Of a stretch of DNA of 64,000 nucleotides, positions 45,937 through 53,570 are shown one piece after another; within the stretch, counting starts at the first letter, position 1; every line of letters begins with the position of its first letter. The stretch is from Mycolicibacterium sp. MU0053 (lineage in GTDB: Bacteria; Actinomycetota; Actinomycetes; Mycobacteriales; Mycobacteriaceae), in contig NZ_OY726397.1 of NCBI RefSeq assembly GCF_963378095.1, forward strand, positions 2,356,001 to 2,420,000, written 5' to 3'. Under the pieces are notes generated by a model that saw only the letters and a list, made by a program, of their open reading frames with translations, had not been told where the DNA came from and did no database searches. The translations under genes and the position numbers were made by a program.

Positions 45937-46833
45937 ATGAAGTCTGTACGCGGCAAGATCGTCAGCACGGTGGGAATGCTGACCGTGGCAGCAGTGGCCG
46001 CGGGCTGCAGTGGTGCGCCCGCCGACGACCAAGCTCAACCCGCCACCGTCCGGCTGGCGGTCACCGATCTGCAGGGGCTCGAGGAGTTGCAGCGCGAGTT
46101 CGGGGCGTTCAAGCAGGAATTCGAGGATCAGTCCGGGCTCGCGGTCGAGTTCTTCGCGGTCAACGACCGCACCGCCGCCGCCGCGGCGCTGGCCGCCGAC
46201 CGGGTCGACGTGGTCTTCACCGGCCCCGCCGAGTACGTGGTGCTGCACGAGCGCACCGGCGCCGAACCGATCATCGCCATCCAACGCGACGGCTACCGGT
46301 CGTGCCTCTACACCACCAGCGACGGGCCCACCGAACTCGACCAGTTGCGCGGCACCAAGATCGCGATGTCCGACGTCGGCTCGACCAGCGGCCACCTCGG
46401 ACCCTCGCAGATCCTCGTCGACGCCGGCCTGGACCCGATGACCGAGATGGAGGTCCTCACCGTCGGTGACGCCGTGCACCAGGCGCTCAAACGCGGCGAT
46501 GTCGAGGCCGTCGGGATCGGCTGCCACGACTACGAGGAATTCATGGCCGAGGAGGACGACCCGTCGCAGTTCAGGCTGCTGGCCGAGGGGCCCGTGCTGC
46601 CGCCGGATCTGCTGATGGCGCGCCAGGGGGCCGACCCGGCCATGATCGAGACGGTCCGGAGCACCTTCGTCGACCACTTCGACACGCTGCTGCCGGCGAT
46701 GTTGGAGGGCAAGGACAACGCGAAGTACGACAACGCCGAACTGGTGACCGTCACCGACGCCGACTATGACGTGGTCCGGTCGATGTACCGGGCGATCGGC
46801 GCCAACGACTTCTCCGACTTCGTGGGCAACTGA
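45937..46833 (+). CDS. phnD: Phosphonate ABC transporter substrate-binding lipoprotein
   Basis: This 298-residue periplasmic binding protein of the PhnD family has a signal and lipobox VAAVAAGCSG, so it is anchored in the outer leaflet of the membrane. The fold markers are VRLAVTDLQGLEELQREFGAFK, the ligand-side AADRVDVVFTGPAEYVV and MSDVGSTSGHLGPSQILVDAGL. It captures phosphonates (C-P bonded compounds) or related organophosphorus ligands for import. First gene of the phn operon, with GAGGA before the ATG. phnC follows after one base. Confidence 0.93.
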   Translation: MKSVRGKIVSTVGMLTVAAVAAGCSGAPADDQAQPATVRLAVTDLQGLEELQREFGAFKQEFEDQSGLAVEFFAVNDRTAAAAALAADRVDVVFTGPAEYVVLHERTGAEPIIAIQRDGYRSCLYTTSDGPTELDQLRGTKIAMSDVGSTSGHLGPSQILVDAGLDPMTEMEVLTVGDAVHQALKRGDVEAVGIGCHDYEEFMAEEDDPSQFRLLAEGPVLPPDLLMARQGADPAMIETVRSTFVDHFDTLLPAMLEGKDNAKYDNAELVTVTDADYDVVRSMYRAIGANDFSDFVGN

Positions 46834-46834
46834 G

Positions 46835-47644
46835 ATGGGTTCGGTTGCCGAAGTCGACGTCGCCGCCCCGGTCGCAGCGCTGCCGGCGCCGCCCGCCGTG
46901 GTCGAGGTCTCGGGCCTGCGAGTCGGGTACCGGCGCAACGCGAAGGTCACGCTGTCGGGGATCGACCTGACCGTGGCGGCGGGCGAGACGGTCGCGCTGA
47001 TCGGCACCAATGGTGCGGGCAAGTCGACGCTGCTGCGTTGTCTGGTTCGGCTCATCGAACCGTCGGCGGGCACGATCCGACTCGGCGACGTCGACGTCAC
47101 CGCGGCCACCCGGCCGGCGTTGCGGGCCGTGCGCCGCGAGGTCGGATTCGTGTTCCAGCGGTTCCACCTGGTATCGCGGCTGACGGCGTTCGACAACGTG
47201 GTGCACGGCGCGATGGGCCGCCGCGGAACGCGGTGCGCGTGGCCGACATTGGCGCCGGTCGAGGTGCGGGACGAGGCCATGCAGGCGCTGCAACGCGTCG
47301 GGCTCGACGAGTTCGCCGGGCGTCGCGTCGAATCCCTCTCCGGCGGCCAGCAGCAACGGGTGGCGATCGCCCGCATGCTCATGCAGCGACCCACCCTCAT
47401 CCTGGCCGACGAGCCGGTGGCCAGCCTGGACCCGGCCTCGGCGGTGGTCGCGATGGACCTGCTGCGGTCCATCGCGGTGGAGAACGGCGTCACGGTGATC
47501 ATGGCGATGCATCACGTCGACCTGGCCCTGCGCTACTCCGACCGGATCATCGGATTGCGCCACGGGACAATCGAACTGGATCGGCCCAGCCGGCTCTGCG
47601 ATGCCGACCGACTCAATGGCGTCTACGCCACCGATGCGCGGTGA
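46835..47644 (+). CDS. phnC: Phosphonate ABC transporter ATP-binding protein
   Basis: This 269-residue ABC ATPase powers uptake of phosphonates with PhnE. The Walker A is GTNGAGKST (in VALIGTNGAGKSTLLRC), the signature SLSGGQQQRVAIARML, and Walker B LILADEPVASLDP. The N-terminal 20 residues are a nonconserved alanine-rich leader (VAAPVAALPAPPAV). ATG 46835 lies one base after phnD. Its last four bases (GTGA, 47641-47644) contain the phnE start, so ATPase and permease are coupled. Confidence 0.94.
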   Translation: MGSVAEVDVAAPVAALPAPPAVVEVSGLRVGYRRNAKVTLSGIDLTVAAGETVALIGTNGAGKSTLLRCLVRLIEPSAGTIRLGDVDVTAATRPALRAVRREVGFVFQRFHLVSRLTAFDNVVHGAMGRRGTRCAWPTLAPVEVRDEAMQALQRVGLDEFAGRRVESLSGGQQQRVAIARMLMQRPTLILADEPVASLDPASAVVAMDLLRSIAVENGVTVIMAMHHVDLALRYSDRIIGLRHGTIELDRPSRLCDADRLNGVYATDAR

Positions 47645-48459
47645 ACCGCACGCTCCACCGCGAGGCGGCCACGGGCGCGCCGGCCCGGGTCCGTCGCCCG
47701 AGCCTGCTGAGCCTGGTGATCATCCTCGTCGCGGGCTGCGTGCTGATTCACGGCTGGACGCAGGGGGTGAAGCTGGACCCGGAGTCGCTGGGCACCGGCG
47801 CGTTGCGGCTGGGTGACTTCTTGGCCGACGCCGTCCCACCGGACGTGGACCGGCTGGGGCCCATCCTGAAAGCCCTGCTCGTCACCGTCGAGATGGCTTT
47901 GTTGGGAACCATTTTCGGGGTGCTTCTGAGCCTGCCGCTGGCCGGCTTGGCCGCGCGCAACATCTCGCCGCACTGGACGTGTTACACCGCCGCGCGGGCC
48001 TGGATCACCGTCTGCCGCAGCGTCCCGGACCTGGTGTGGGGGTTGATCTTCGTGGTCGCGGTCGGACTGGGACCGGAGGCCGGCGTGCTGGCCATCACGG
48101 TCGACGTGATGGGCTTCTGCGGCCGCTTCTTCGCCGAGAGCATCGAGGACCTGGACCCGGGCCGGCTGGAGGGACTGCGGGCGCTGGGGGCGTCCCGGAT
48201 CGGGGTGCTGGCCGGCGGCGTGGTGCCGACCTGCCTGCCGTCGTTCGTGACGACGTCGATGTTCGCGCTGGAATCGTCGGCGCGCTCGTCGGTGGTGCTC
48301 GGACTGGTCGGGGCCGGCGGGATCGGCATCGAGTTGGCCACCTCGATGACACTGCTGCGCTACGACGAGGCACTCACCATCATTTTGTCCATCCTGATCG
48401 TTGTCGTTGTGTTCGAGCGGGTTTCATCCGCCATCCGGCGACGCGTCCTGGGCGAGTAG
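47641..48459 (+). CDS. phnE: Phosphonate ABC transporter permease
   Basis: This 272-residue permease has about six membrane segments (LLSLVIILVAGCVLIHGW, LLVTVEMALLGTIFGVLLSL, LVWGLIFVVAVGL, LTIILSILIVVVVF among them). The binding-protein-dependent transport signature is degenerate but visible in ESIEDLDPGRLEGLRALGASRIGVLAGGV (EAA loop), which contacts PhnC. It belongs to the PhnE family. GTG 47641 overlaps the phnC stop. It is followed by phnF after 8 bases. Confidence 0.92.
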   Translation: MNRTLHREAATGAPARVRRPSLLSLVIILVAGCVLIHGWTQGVKLDPESLGTGALRLGDFLADAVPPDVDRLGPILKALLVTVEMALLGTIFGVLLSLPLAGLAARNISPHWTCYTAARAWITVCRSVPDLVWGLIFVVAVGLGPEAGVLAITVDVMGFCGRFFAESIEDLDPGRLEGLRALGASRIGVLAGGVVPTCLPSFVTTSMFALESSARSSVVLGLVGAGGIGIELATSMTLLRYDEALTIILSILIVVVVFERVSSAIRRRVLGE

Positions 48460-48467
48460 GGGGAGCG

Positions 48468-49202
48468 ATGACCAATGCAGGAACAGTGATCAACCGGTTC
48501 GGGGACCGTCCCGTCTACCGGCAGCTCACCGAATTGATCGAGGCCCGGCTGGCGCAGCACGCGCAACCGGGGGACCGGCTGCCCAGCGAGGCCGATTTGT
48601 CCGCGGAGTTCGAGGTGAACCGGCTCACGGTGCGTCGGGCCCTGCACGAGTTGAACCGCCGCGGCGTCATCGACACCCGGCACGGCAAGGGTTCGTTCGT
48701 GGCGGCCCCGCTGCTGCGCTATGACGTCTCCGCCGGCCGCCACGCCAGCTTCACCCGGAACATGCGCGAGGCCGGTCTCGGGGTGCGCATCCGGCAACTG
48801 TCCCGCACCGTCGTCGCCGACCCCGAAGTGCAGGCCCAACTCCAGACCACCGAACCGGTGTTGGTGTGCCGCACCGTCCGAATCGTCGACGACCAGCCGT
48901 GGTCGCTGTCCGAAACCCGCATCGGCACCGGACGATTCCCCGGCCTGACCGAACTGTGGCAGGGCGAGACGTCGCTGTACGACTTCCTGCTCGAGGCGCA
49001 CGGGGTGCGGATGCAGCGGTCGCAGCGCACTTTCGCCGCGGCGCTGGCCGAGCCCGAGGACGCCGAACGGCTTCTGATCCGGGTCGGCGACGCGATCCTG
49101 GAGATGCGCGGCGTCAACGTTGATCAGCACGGGGCGCCGGTGGCCGCCGTACACCATCGGTTTCGCGGCGACCGGGTCCAGTTCACGGTGGACCTGTGGT
49201 GA
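48468..49202 (+). CDS. phnF: PhnF-type GntR/HutC family transcriptional regulator
   Basis: This 244-residue regulator has an N-terminal winged helix of the GntR type (RPVYRQLTELIEARLAQ, RLPSEADLSAEFEVNRLTVRRALHELNRRG, GKGSFVAA) and a C-terminal UTRA ligand-binding domain (RHASFTRNMREAGLGVR, TTEPVLVCRTVRIVDD, ETSLYDFLLEAHGVR). In mycobacteria the named relative PhnF represses the phnDCE genes. Its place between importer and lyase genes, not at one end, suggests it senses a pathway intermediate and controls the whole unit. The start has GGGGA 4 bases before ATG. Confidence 0.93.
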   Translation: MTNAGTVINRFGDRPVYRQLTELIEARLAQHAQPGDRLPSEADLSAEFEVNRLTVRRALHELNRRGVIDTRHGKGSFVAAPLLRYDVSAGRHASFTRNMREAGLGVRIRQLSRTVVADPEVQAQLQTTEPVLVCRTVRIVDDQPWSLSETRIGTGRFPGLTELWQGETSLYDFLLEAHGVRMQRSQRTFAAALAEPEDAERLLIRVGDAILEMRGVNVDQHGAPVAAVHHRFRGDRVQFTVDLW

Positions 49203-49615
49203 CCGCCGAAGCCCGATTCGAGGCCCTGGCCGCCGCCGAGGCCGTCGCGCTCGAAACGCTTGCCGACGACATCCTGGCCGCTGCCGGGCGCATCGAGGTG
49301 ATCTCCGGTCCCGAGTCGGTGAGCGCCCCGGTCCGGCTCCCGATCCCCGGAACAGAGGCCAGCACAGTGGTTCTGGGCCACGTCGGGTTGAGCCGATGCA
49401 CCGTGGAGTTGGACGGTGTGCGCGGTGACGGGTACCGGCGCGGCTACGACCCGGTGGGCGCGATAGCCGCCGCGATCTGCGATGCCGCCGCCGAGCACGA
49501 CGGCCCGCATCGCGAGCGGGTGCACCGGTTGTGCCATGACACGGGGGAGCGGGCCCGCACCGCGGCCACCGACGCCGCCCGTCGGGTGGCCCTGACCCGA
49601 TTGGCCGAACCATGA
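49199..49615 (+). CDS. phnG: Phosphonate C-P lyase system protein PhnG
   Basis: This 138-residue PhnG subunit belongs to the core complex PhnGHIJ. The family marks are TAEARFEALAAAEAVALE, SGPESVSAPVRLPIPGTEA, VVLGHVGLSRCTVEL and RRGYDPVGAIAAAICDAA. It is a small scaffold protein that helps PhnI attach the phosphonate to the ribose of ATP. GTG 49199 overlaps the phnF stop (GTGA); GTG 49196 would add one residue. It overlaps phnH by ATGA. Confidence 0.9.
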   Translation: MTAEARFEALAAAEAVALETLADDILAAAGRIEVISGPESVSAPVRLPIPGTEASTVVLGHVGLSRCTVELDGVRGDGYRRGYDPVGAIAAAICDAAAEHDGPHRERVHRLCHDTGERARTAATDAARRVALTRLAEP

Positions 49616-50178
49616 CCTGGGACCGCGTCCACGACGGCCGCACCGCATTCCTGGCCTGCATGCGGGCGCTGTGCGCACCCGGGGAGCCCATGCCCCTGCC
49701 CGCGCTCGCCGCGATGTCCGACGTCGATGAACTCAACGGCGCGGCGGCAGTGTTGTTGGCGCTGCTGGATCCTGGCCTGGTGTTGGGGGTGGCCGGCGGT
49801 CCGGCCGCGCAGCGCGTGGCCGCCCGCGTGGCCGCCGAGACCGGCGCCGAACTCGGTGCGATCGGCGTCGCCGACTGGGTGCTGGTGCACGGTCCCGCCG
49901 CCGACGCGATCGAACGGGCCCGCCGCGGTGACCGCAGCAACCCGGAGCGGGGCGCCACGGTCGTCATCGCGGCCACCGCGCCCCCGGTAGCGGTGCGTGT
50001 CAGCGGACCCGGAGTCGACGGCACCGCGACGGCGGCGGTCCCGCTGGAAGCGGCCGCCCTGCGTGCCTTCGGGACCGCGAATGCCGAATCACCCTGCGGC
50101 GTCGACCTTTTCCTGACCGCCGGTGAACAGCTGCTCGGCCTGCCGCGCAGCTTGTCGATGCAACGGGTGGTGCCCTGA
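49612..50178 (+). CDS. phnH: Phosphonate C-P lyase system protein PhnH
   Basis: This 188-residue PhnH subunit has the family start DGRTAFLACMRALCAPGEPMPLP and the end ESPCGVDLFLTAGEQLLGLPRS, with the central nucleotide-like fold ATVVIAATAPPVAVRVSGPGVDG. PhnH joins the PhnG/I/J core; its catalytic contribution is unclear but it is essential in other bacteria. It is coupled to phnG by ATGA (49612-49615), and its stop overlaps the phnI start by one base (TGATG). Confidence 0.9.
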   Translation: MTWDRVHDGRTAFLACMRALCAPGEPMPLPALAAMSDVDELNGAAAVLLALLDPGLVLGVAGGPAAQRVAARVAAETGAELGAIGVADWVLVHGPAADAIERARRGDRSNPERGATVVIAATAPPVAVRVSGPGVDGTATAAVPLEAAALRAFGTANAESPCGVDLFLTAGEQLLGLPRSLSMQRVVP

Positions 50179-51206
50179 TGTATGCGAGCATGCAGGAGAA
50201 CGACGCCCTTGAGGCCGCGCGCGCGTTGGTGGCGCAGCCCGGGCCGCTGGCGGGCGCACAGATCGACACCAGTGTGCTCGAGGAGCAACTGTGCGCCGAG
50301 GCGGGTCTGTGGGACACCGTGGCGGCGCGTCGCGCGCTGCACCAGTCCCAGGGTGATCTGGCCGCGGCGGTGTCGATGCTGCGGGTGTGGGCGGCCACCC
50401 AACCGCACGTCGCGCCCGCGCCGGTGGCCGCGGCCGATGTGGCCATCGAACGCCGGCTGTCCTCGGCGTACCCGCAGGTTCCGGGCGGCCAATGGCTCGG
50501 CGCGGCGCGCGATCTCAAGCCGCGGCAGCTGAGCTGGGGCGACGAGGCGGAACCGGACAGCCCACCGGCGCCCCCGAGCGCTCCCCACGGTGCCGGCGCG
50601 GCCCACGACGGCGAGGTCCCCACCCGGGCCACGACCTCGCGGGTCCGCGATCTGCTGGGGGGCGTCCGCATGGTCGCCGAGCGCGAGGACGGGGACGGCG
50701 CGGATCCGGCCACCTCGGTGCTGACCCCGCCGCTGTCTCGCGCCAGCCGCCTGTCGGTCCTGGCGCGCAGCGAGACCGGGGCCCTGGTCGCGCTGTCCGC
50801 GCTGATCCTCGGTCGCCGACAGGAAGCGATCCTGATGGAGCTTTCGGTGCAGACGGTCACGCTGCGAATCCCGCACCCGCGCAGCGCAATACCGTGCGCG
50901 GTCGCCGAGGTGCCGGTGACCGAAGCCGAGGTGGTGCTCGACGCCGACGTGGCCGGTGCCCCCGGCCTTGCCACCGGTTGGGGCGCGACGCTGGGCACCG
51001 TGGAGCGGCGCGCGCTCGCCTTGGCGTTGATCGACGCCGCGATGCGCGCCGACGGCGATCTCCAACAACCGTTGGTGCTCGACGAGCAGACCGTCATCGC
51101 CGCCGGCGATGGCGCCGCCACGACCGGGTTCGTCGAGCATCTGCGACTGCCGCACTACGCCAGCTTTGCCGCCTATCTCTCGGCGGTGTCAGGAGATCAA
51201 CCATGA
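50178..51206 (+). CDS. phnI: Phosphonate C-P lyase system protein PhnI
   Basis: This 342-residue PhnI is the nucleosidase-like subunit that, with PhnG, H and L, displaces adenine from ATP by the phosphonate. The start MYASMQENDALEAARALVA, the middle GATTSRVRDLLGG-type segment and the C-terminal YASFAAYLSAVSGDQP fit the family. Residues 110-160 form an alanine- and proline-rich insert (GDEAEPDSPPAPPSAP). ATG 50178 overlaps phnH; the end overlaps phnJ by ATGA. The adenine-binding residues were not assigned. Confidence 0.9.
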   Translation: MYASMQENDALEAARALVAQPGPLAGAQIDTSVLEEQLCAEAGLWDTVAARRALHQSQGDLAAAVSMLRVWAATQPHVAPAPVAAADVAIERRLSSAYPQVPGGQWLGAARDLKPRQLSWGDEAEPDSPPAPPSAPHGAGAAHDGEVPTRATTSRVRDLLGGVRMVAEREDGDGADPATSVLTPPLSRASRLSVLARSETGALVALSALILGRRQEAILMELSVQTVTLRIPHPRSAIPCAVAEVPVTEAEVVLDADVAGAPGLATGWGATLGTVERRALALALIDAAMRADGDLQQPLVLDEQTVIAAGDGAATTGFVEHLRLPHYASFAAYLSAVSGDQP

Positions 51207-52066
51207 CCCCCACCACGGTCGCCGCGCTCGCGGCGGCGCACGGCACCGCGGAGTCCTACGCCTATCTCGACGAGGACACCAAGCGCAACGTCCGACGCGC
51301 ACTGCTGAAGGCGTTGGCGATCCCGGGGTGGCAGGTGCCGTTCGCGTCCCGGGAGATGCCCGTCGCCCGCGGCTGGGGCAGCGGCGGACTGCAGGTCACG
51401 CTGTCGGTGGTGGGCCCCGCCGACGTCGTCAAGGTCATCGACCAGGGCGACGACATGTCGGTCAACGCCGCCGGCATGCGCGCCCTGATCAGCCTGGCGG
51501 CGCACTGCGCGGCCACCACCGTGACCACCGAGGCCACCCTCATCCAGAGCCGGCACCGGATCCCGGAGGTGGACCTGCGTGCCGACCAACTCCTGGTGCT
51601 GCAGGTGCCGCATCCCGATCCACTGCACCGCGTCGTACCCGACGAGTCGGCCGCGCGGCAACGCCACGCCAGCGGTGACTACACGGCGGCCTGGCTGGAC
51701 CTCTACGACGCCGAAGCGCGCCTGGGTGGGCCGCGCACCGGCGCCGACCATCCCGTCCTGGTTGCGGGCGAGCGGCTGATGAGTCCCAGCCCGATCCCGC
51801 GGTACGACGTGTTGCGGTTGGATCGCCGGCCGCATCCGATCCTGCTGGGCGCGGGCCGGCGGGCGCGACTGACGGCCCTGCCGCCGTTCACGTCCGTGCA
51901 ACCGTTGGCCTTCGAGGATCGTCCGCTGCAGTCGGAGTACAGCGGTGCGGCGTGCATCCGGTGCGGCAGCACGCGGTCCTACCGGGTGTCGCAGGATTCC
52001 GGGGCCGACTGGATGTGTACCGACGCCGACGCCTGCCGGCTGCGCGCAGAGAAGGGAACGCCGTGA
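51203..52066 (+). CDS. phnJ: Carbon-phosphorus lyase PhnJ (radical SAM)
   Basis: This 287-residue enzyme cleaves the C-P bond of 5-phosphoribosyl-1-phosphonates by a radical-SAM reaction. The iron-sulfur site is C-terminal: Cys251, Cys254, Cys272 and Cys278 in a C-x2-C-x17-C-x5-C pattern (CIRCGS, WMCTDADAC). The Gly42 region AIPGWQVPFASREMP matches the glycyl/thiyl radical segment around Gly32 in E. coli PhnJ. GWGSGGLQVTLSVV and PSPIPRYDVLRLDR are also conserved. All key residues are therefore present, so the lyase should be active. It is coupled to phnI and, by GTGA, to phnK. Confidence 0.95.
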   Translation: MTPTTVAALAAAHGTAESYAYLDEDTKRNVRRALLKALAIPGWQVPFASREMPVARGWGSGGLQVTLSVVGPADVVKVIDQGDDMSVNAAGMRALISLAAHCAATTVTTEATLIQSRHRIPEVDLRADQLLVLQVPHPDPLHRVVPDESAARQRHASGDYTAAWLDLYDAEARLGGPRTGADHPVLVAGERLMSPSPIPRYDVLRLDRRPHPILLGAGRRARLTALPPFTSVQPLAFEDRPLQSEYSGAACIRCGSTRSYRVSQDSGADWMCTDADACRLRAEKGTP

Positions 52067-52902
52067 CGTCCGAGGCCACCATGACGGGTCCCGCTGTGCG
52101 GGTGGGTCCGCCGGCTCCCGTGCTGTCGGTGCGGGGGATCTCGCATCGGTTCGGCCCCACGTGTGCCGACTGCTTTGTCCGCACCGGGGAGGAGGCCGGC
52201 ACCAACCGGTGCGACCGGTGCGGTTCCGTCGTCGCACTGCACGATGTTTCGTTCGATGTCGGGCCCAACGAGGTGCTGGGGATCGTCGGCGAGTCGGGAT
52301 CGGGAAAGACGACGCTGCTGCGCAGCCTGTACCTGGACCTGAGGCCGGACGAGGGTGTCGTGCTGTGCGGCAGCGCACCGATGCGGCGGTCGGCGGTGGT
52401 GATGGTGCACCAGAATGCGCTGGCGGCCGGGCTGTACCCGCGGCTGGCCGCGGAATCCAATGTCGCCCAACGGTTGTTGTCGGCCGGCCAGCGACACTTC
52501 GGCCGATTGCAATCCACCTCCGCCGCGATGCTCGCCGAACTCGGCCTGGGCCGTGAGCGCCACGGCGATGCGCTGATGACGTTCTCGGGCGGTATGCAGC
52601 AGCGGGTGCAGTTGGCGCGGGCGCTGGTCGATCCGCCGTTGATCCTGTTGTTGGACGAGCCGACGACGGGGCTGGATCCTTCGATCCAGGCGGGGCTGCT
52701 CGATGCCGTGCAACAGGTGGCCGACACGCTGGGGTCGGCCACCGTCGTGGTCTCCCACGACCTGGCCGCGGTGCGGATACTGGCCTCGCGCATCGTGGTG
52801 CTGCACCACGGTCGCGTCGTCGAACACGGTGTGGCCGAACAAGTTCTGCATGACCCCCAACACCCCTACACACGCCTGCTGGTGTCCTCGAGGTTGACCT
52901 GA
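52063..52902 (+). CDS. phnK: Phosphonate C-P lyase system protein PhnK (ABC ATPase)
   Basis: This 279-residue ABC-type ATPase docks on the lyase core. The Walker A is GESGSGKTT (in GIVGESGSGKTTLLRS), the signature FSGGMQQRVQLARAL, and Walker [13 protein letters not shown]. Between residues 30 and 55 a cysteine-rich insertion with the pattern C-x2-C (CADCF) and C-x2-C (CDRCG) resembles a zinc ribbon, as in actinobacterial PhnK. GTG 52063 overlaps phnJ; the next gene phnL overlaps by one base. PhnK is thought to drive release of products by ATP hydrolysis on the complex. Confidence 0.9.
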   Translation: MTSEATMTGPAVRVGPPAPVLSVRGISHRFGPTCADCFVRTGEEAGTNRCDRCGSVVALHDVSFDVGPNEVLGIVGESGSGKTTLLRSLYLDLRPDEGVVLCGSAPMRRSAVVMVHQNALAAGLYPRLAAESNVAQRLLSAGQRHFGRLQSTSAAMLAELGLGRERHGDALMTFSGGMQQRVQLARALVDPPLILLLDEPTTGLDPSIQAGLLDAVQQVADTLGSATVVVSHDLAAVRILASRIVVLHHGRVVEHGVAEQVLHDPQHPYTRLLVSSRLT

Positions 52903-53570
52903 TGCGAACTTCTGGATCCGCGGTGCTGACCGCGACCGCCGCTGCGAAACGGTTCGACGACGCGCCGTGGGGGCCGTTGGCCGCGGTCGACCTGACCGCG
53001 CGCGCCGGGTGCGTGTCCCTGGTGCAGGGCCCGGCCGGATCCGGCCGGACGAGCCTGGTTCGGTGCCTGACCGGCGGCTACCGGCTGAGCGCGGGCGATG
53101 TCACGGTGCGGGTGCCGGGCGCGGCGGCGGTGAGTCTCGCCGTCGCCGACCCGCGGTCGGTGGCCTGGTTGCGCACCCACCACATCGCGTGCTTCGACGG
53201 TGAACTCGTCGCCGCACCCACGCTGCCGACCGCGGTGGCCATCGCCCGGATCGCACGGCAGCCCCGCGCGGCCGCGGTGGCCGCGCTGAGCCGGCTGGGC
53301 GCCGCGCGGTTGGCGGCGGTGTCCGTCGGCGGATTGCGGGCACCGCAACGCCGCACGGCCGCGCTCGTCGCCGCGTTGCTGGCCGATCGTGACGTCGTCG
53401 TACTCGACGACCCCGAGGCGTCGGCACCCGTCGAGCCGCTGTCCGCGTGGCTGCAGGAGGCGGCCGACGGCGGGGCCGCGGTGGTGGTCACCGCCGGCAC
53501 CGAAAGCGCATTACGCCCGATCGCAGCCGCGGTGGGCCAACTGGAGGAGGGACGCATCGCATGGGTGTGA
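52902..53570 (+). CDS. phnL: Phosphonate C-P lyase system protein PhnL, ATPase motifs degenerate
   Basis: This 222-residue ABC-type protein sits at the phnL position. The P-loop is GPAGSGRTS (43-51), with Arg49 where catalytic Lys is expected. The signature LSGGQ is replaced by VGGLRAPQRR, and the Walker B end reads VVVLDDPEAS with Asp in place of the catalytic Glu. The fold is kept (DLTARAGCVSLVQGPAGSG, AALVAALLADRDVVVLDD) but ATP hydrolysis is probably impaired. In other bacteria PhnL is an active partner of PhnK. It may act here as a structural partner. ATG 52902 overlaps phnK; phnM overlaps its end by 10 bases. Confidence 0.85.
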   Translation: MRTSGSAVLTATAAAKRFDDAPWGPLAAVDLTARAGCVSLVQGPAGSGRTSLVRCLTGGYRLSAGDVTVRVPGAAAVSLAVADPRSVAWLRTHHIACFDGELVAAPTLPTAVAIARIARQPRAAAVAALSRLGAARLAAVSVGGLRAPQRRTAALVAALLADRDVVVLDDPEASAPVEPLSAWLQEAADGGAAVVVTAGTESALRPIAAAVGQLEEGRIAWV

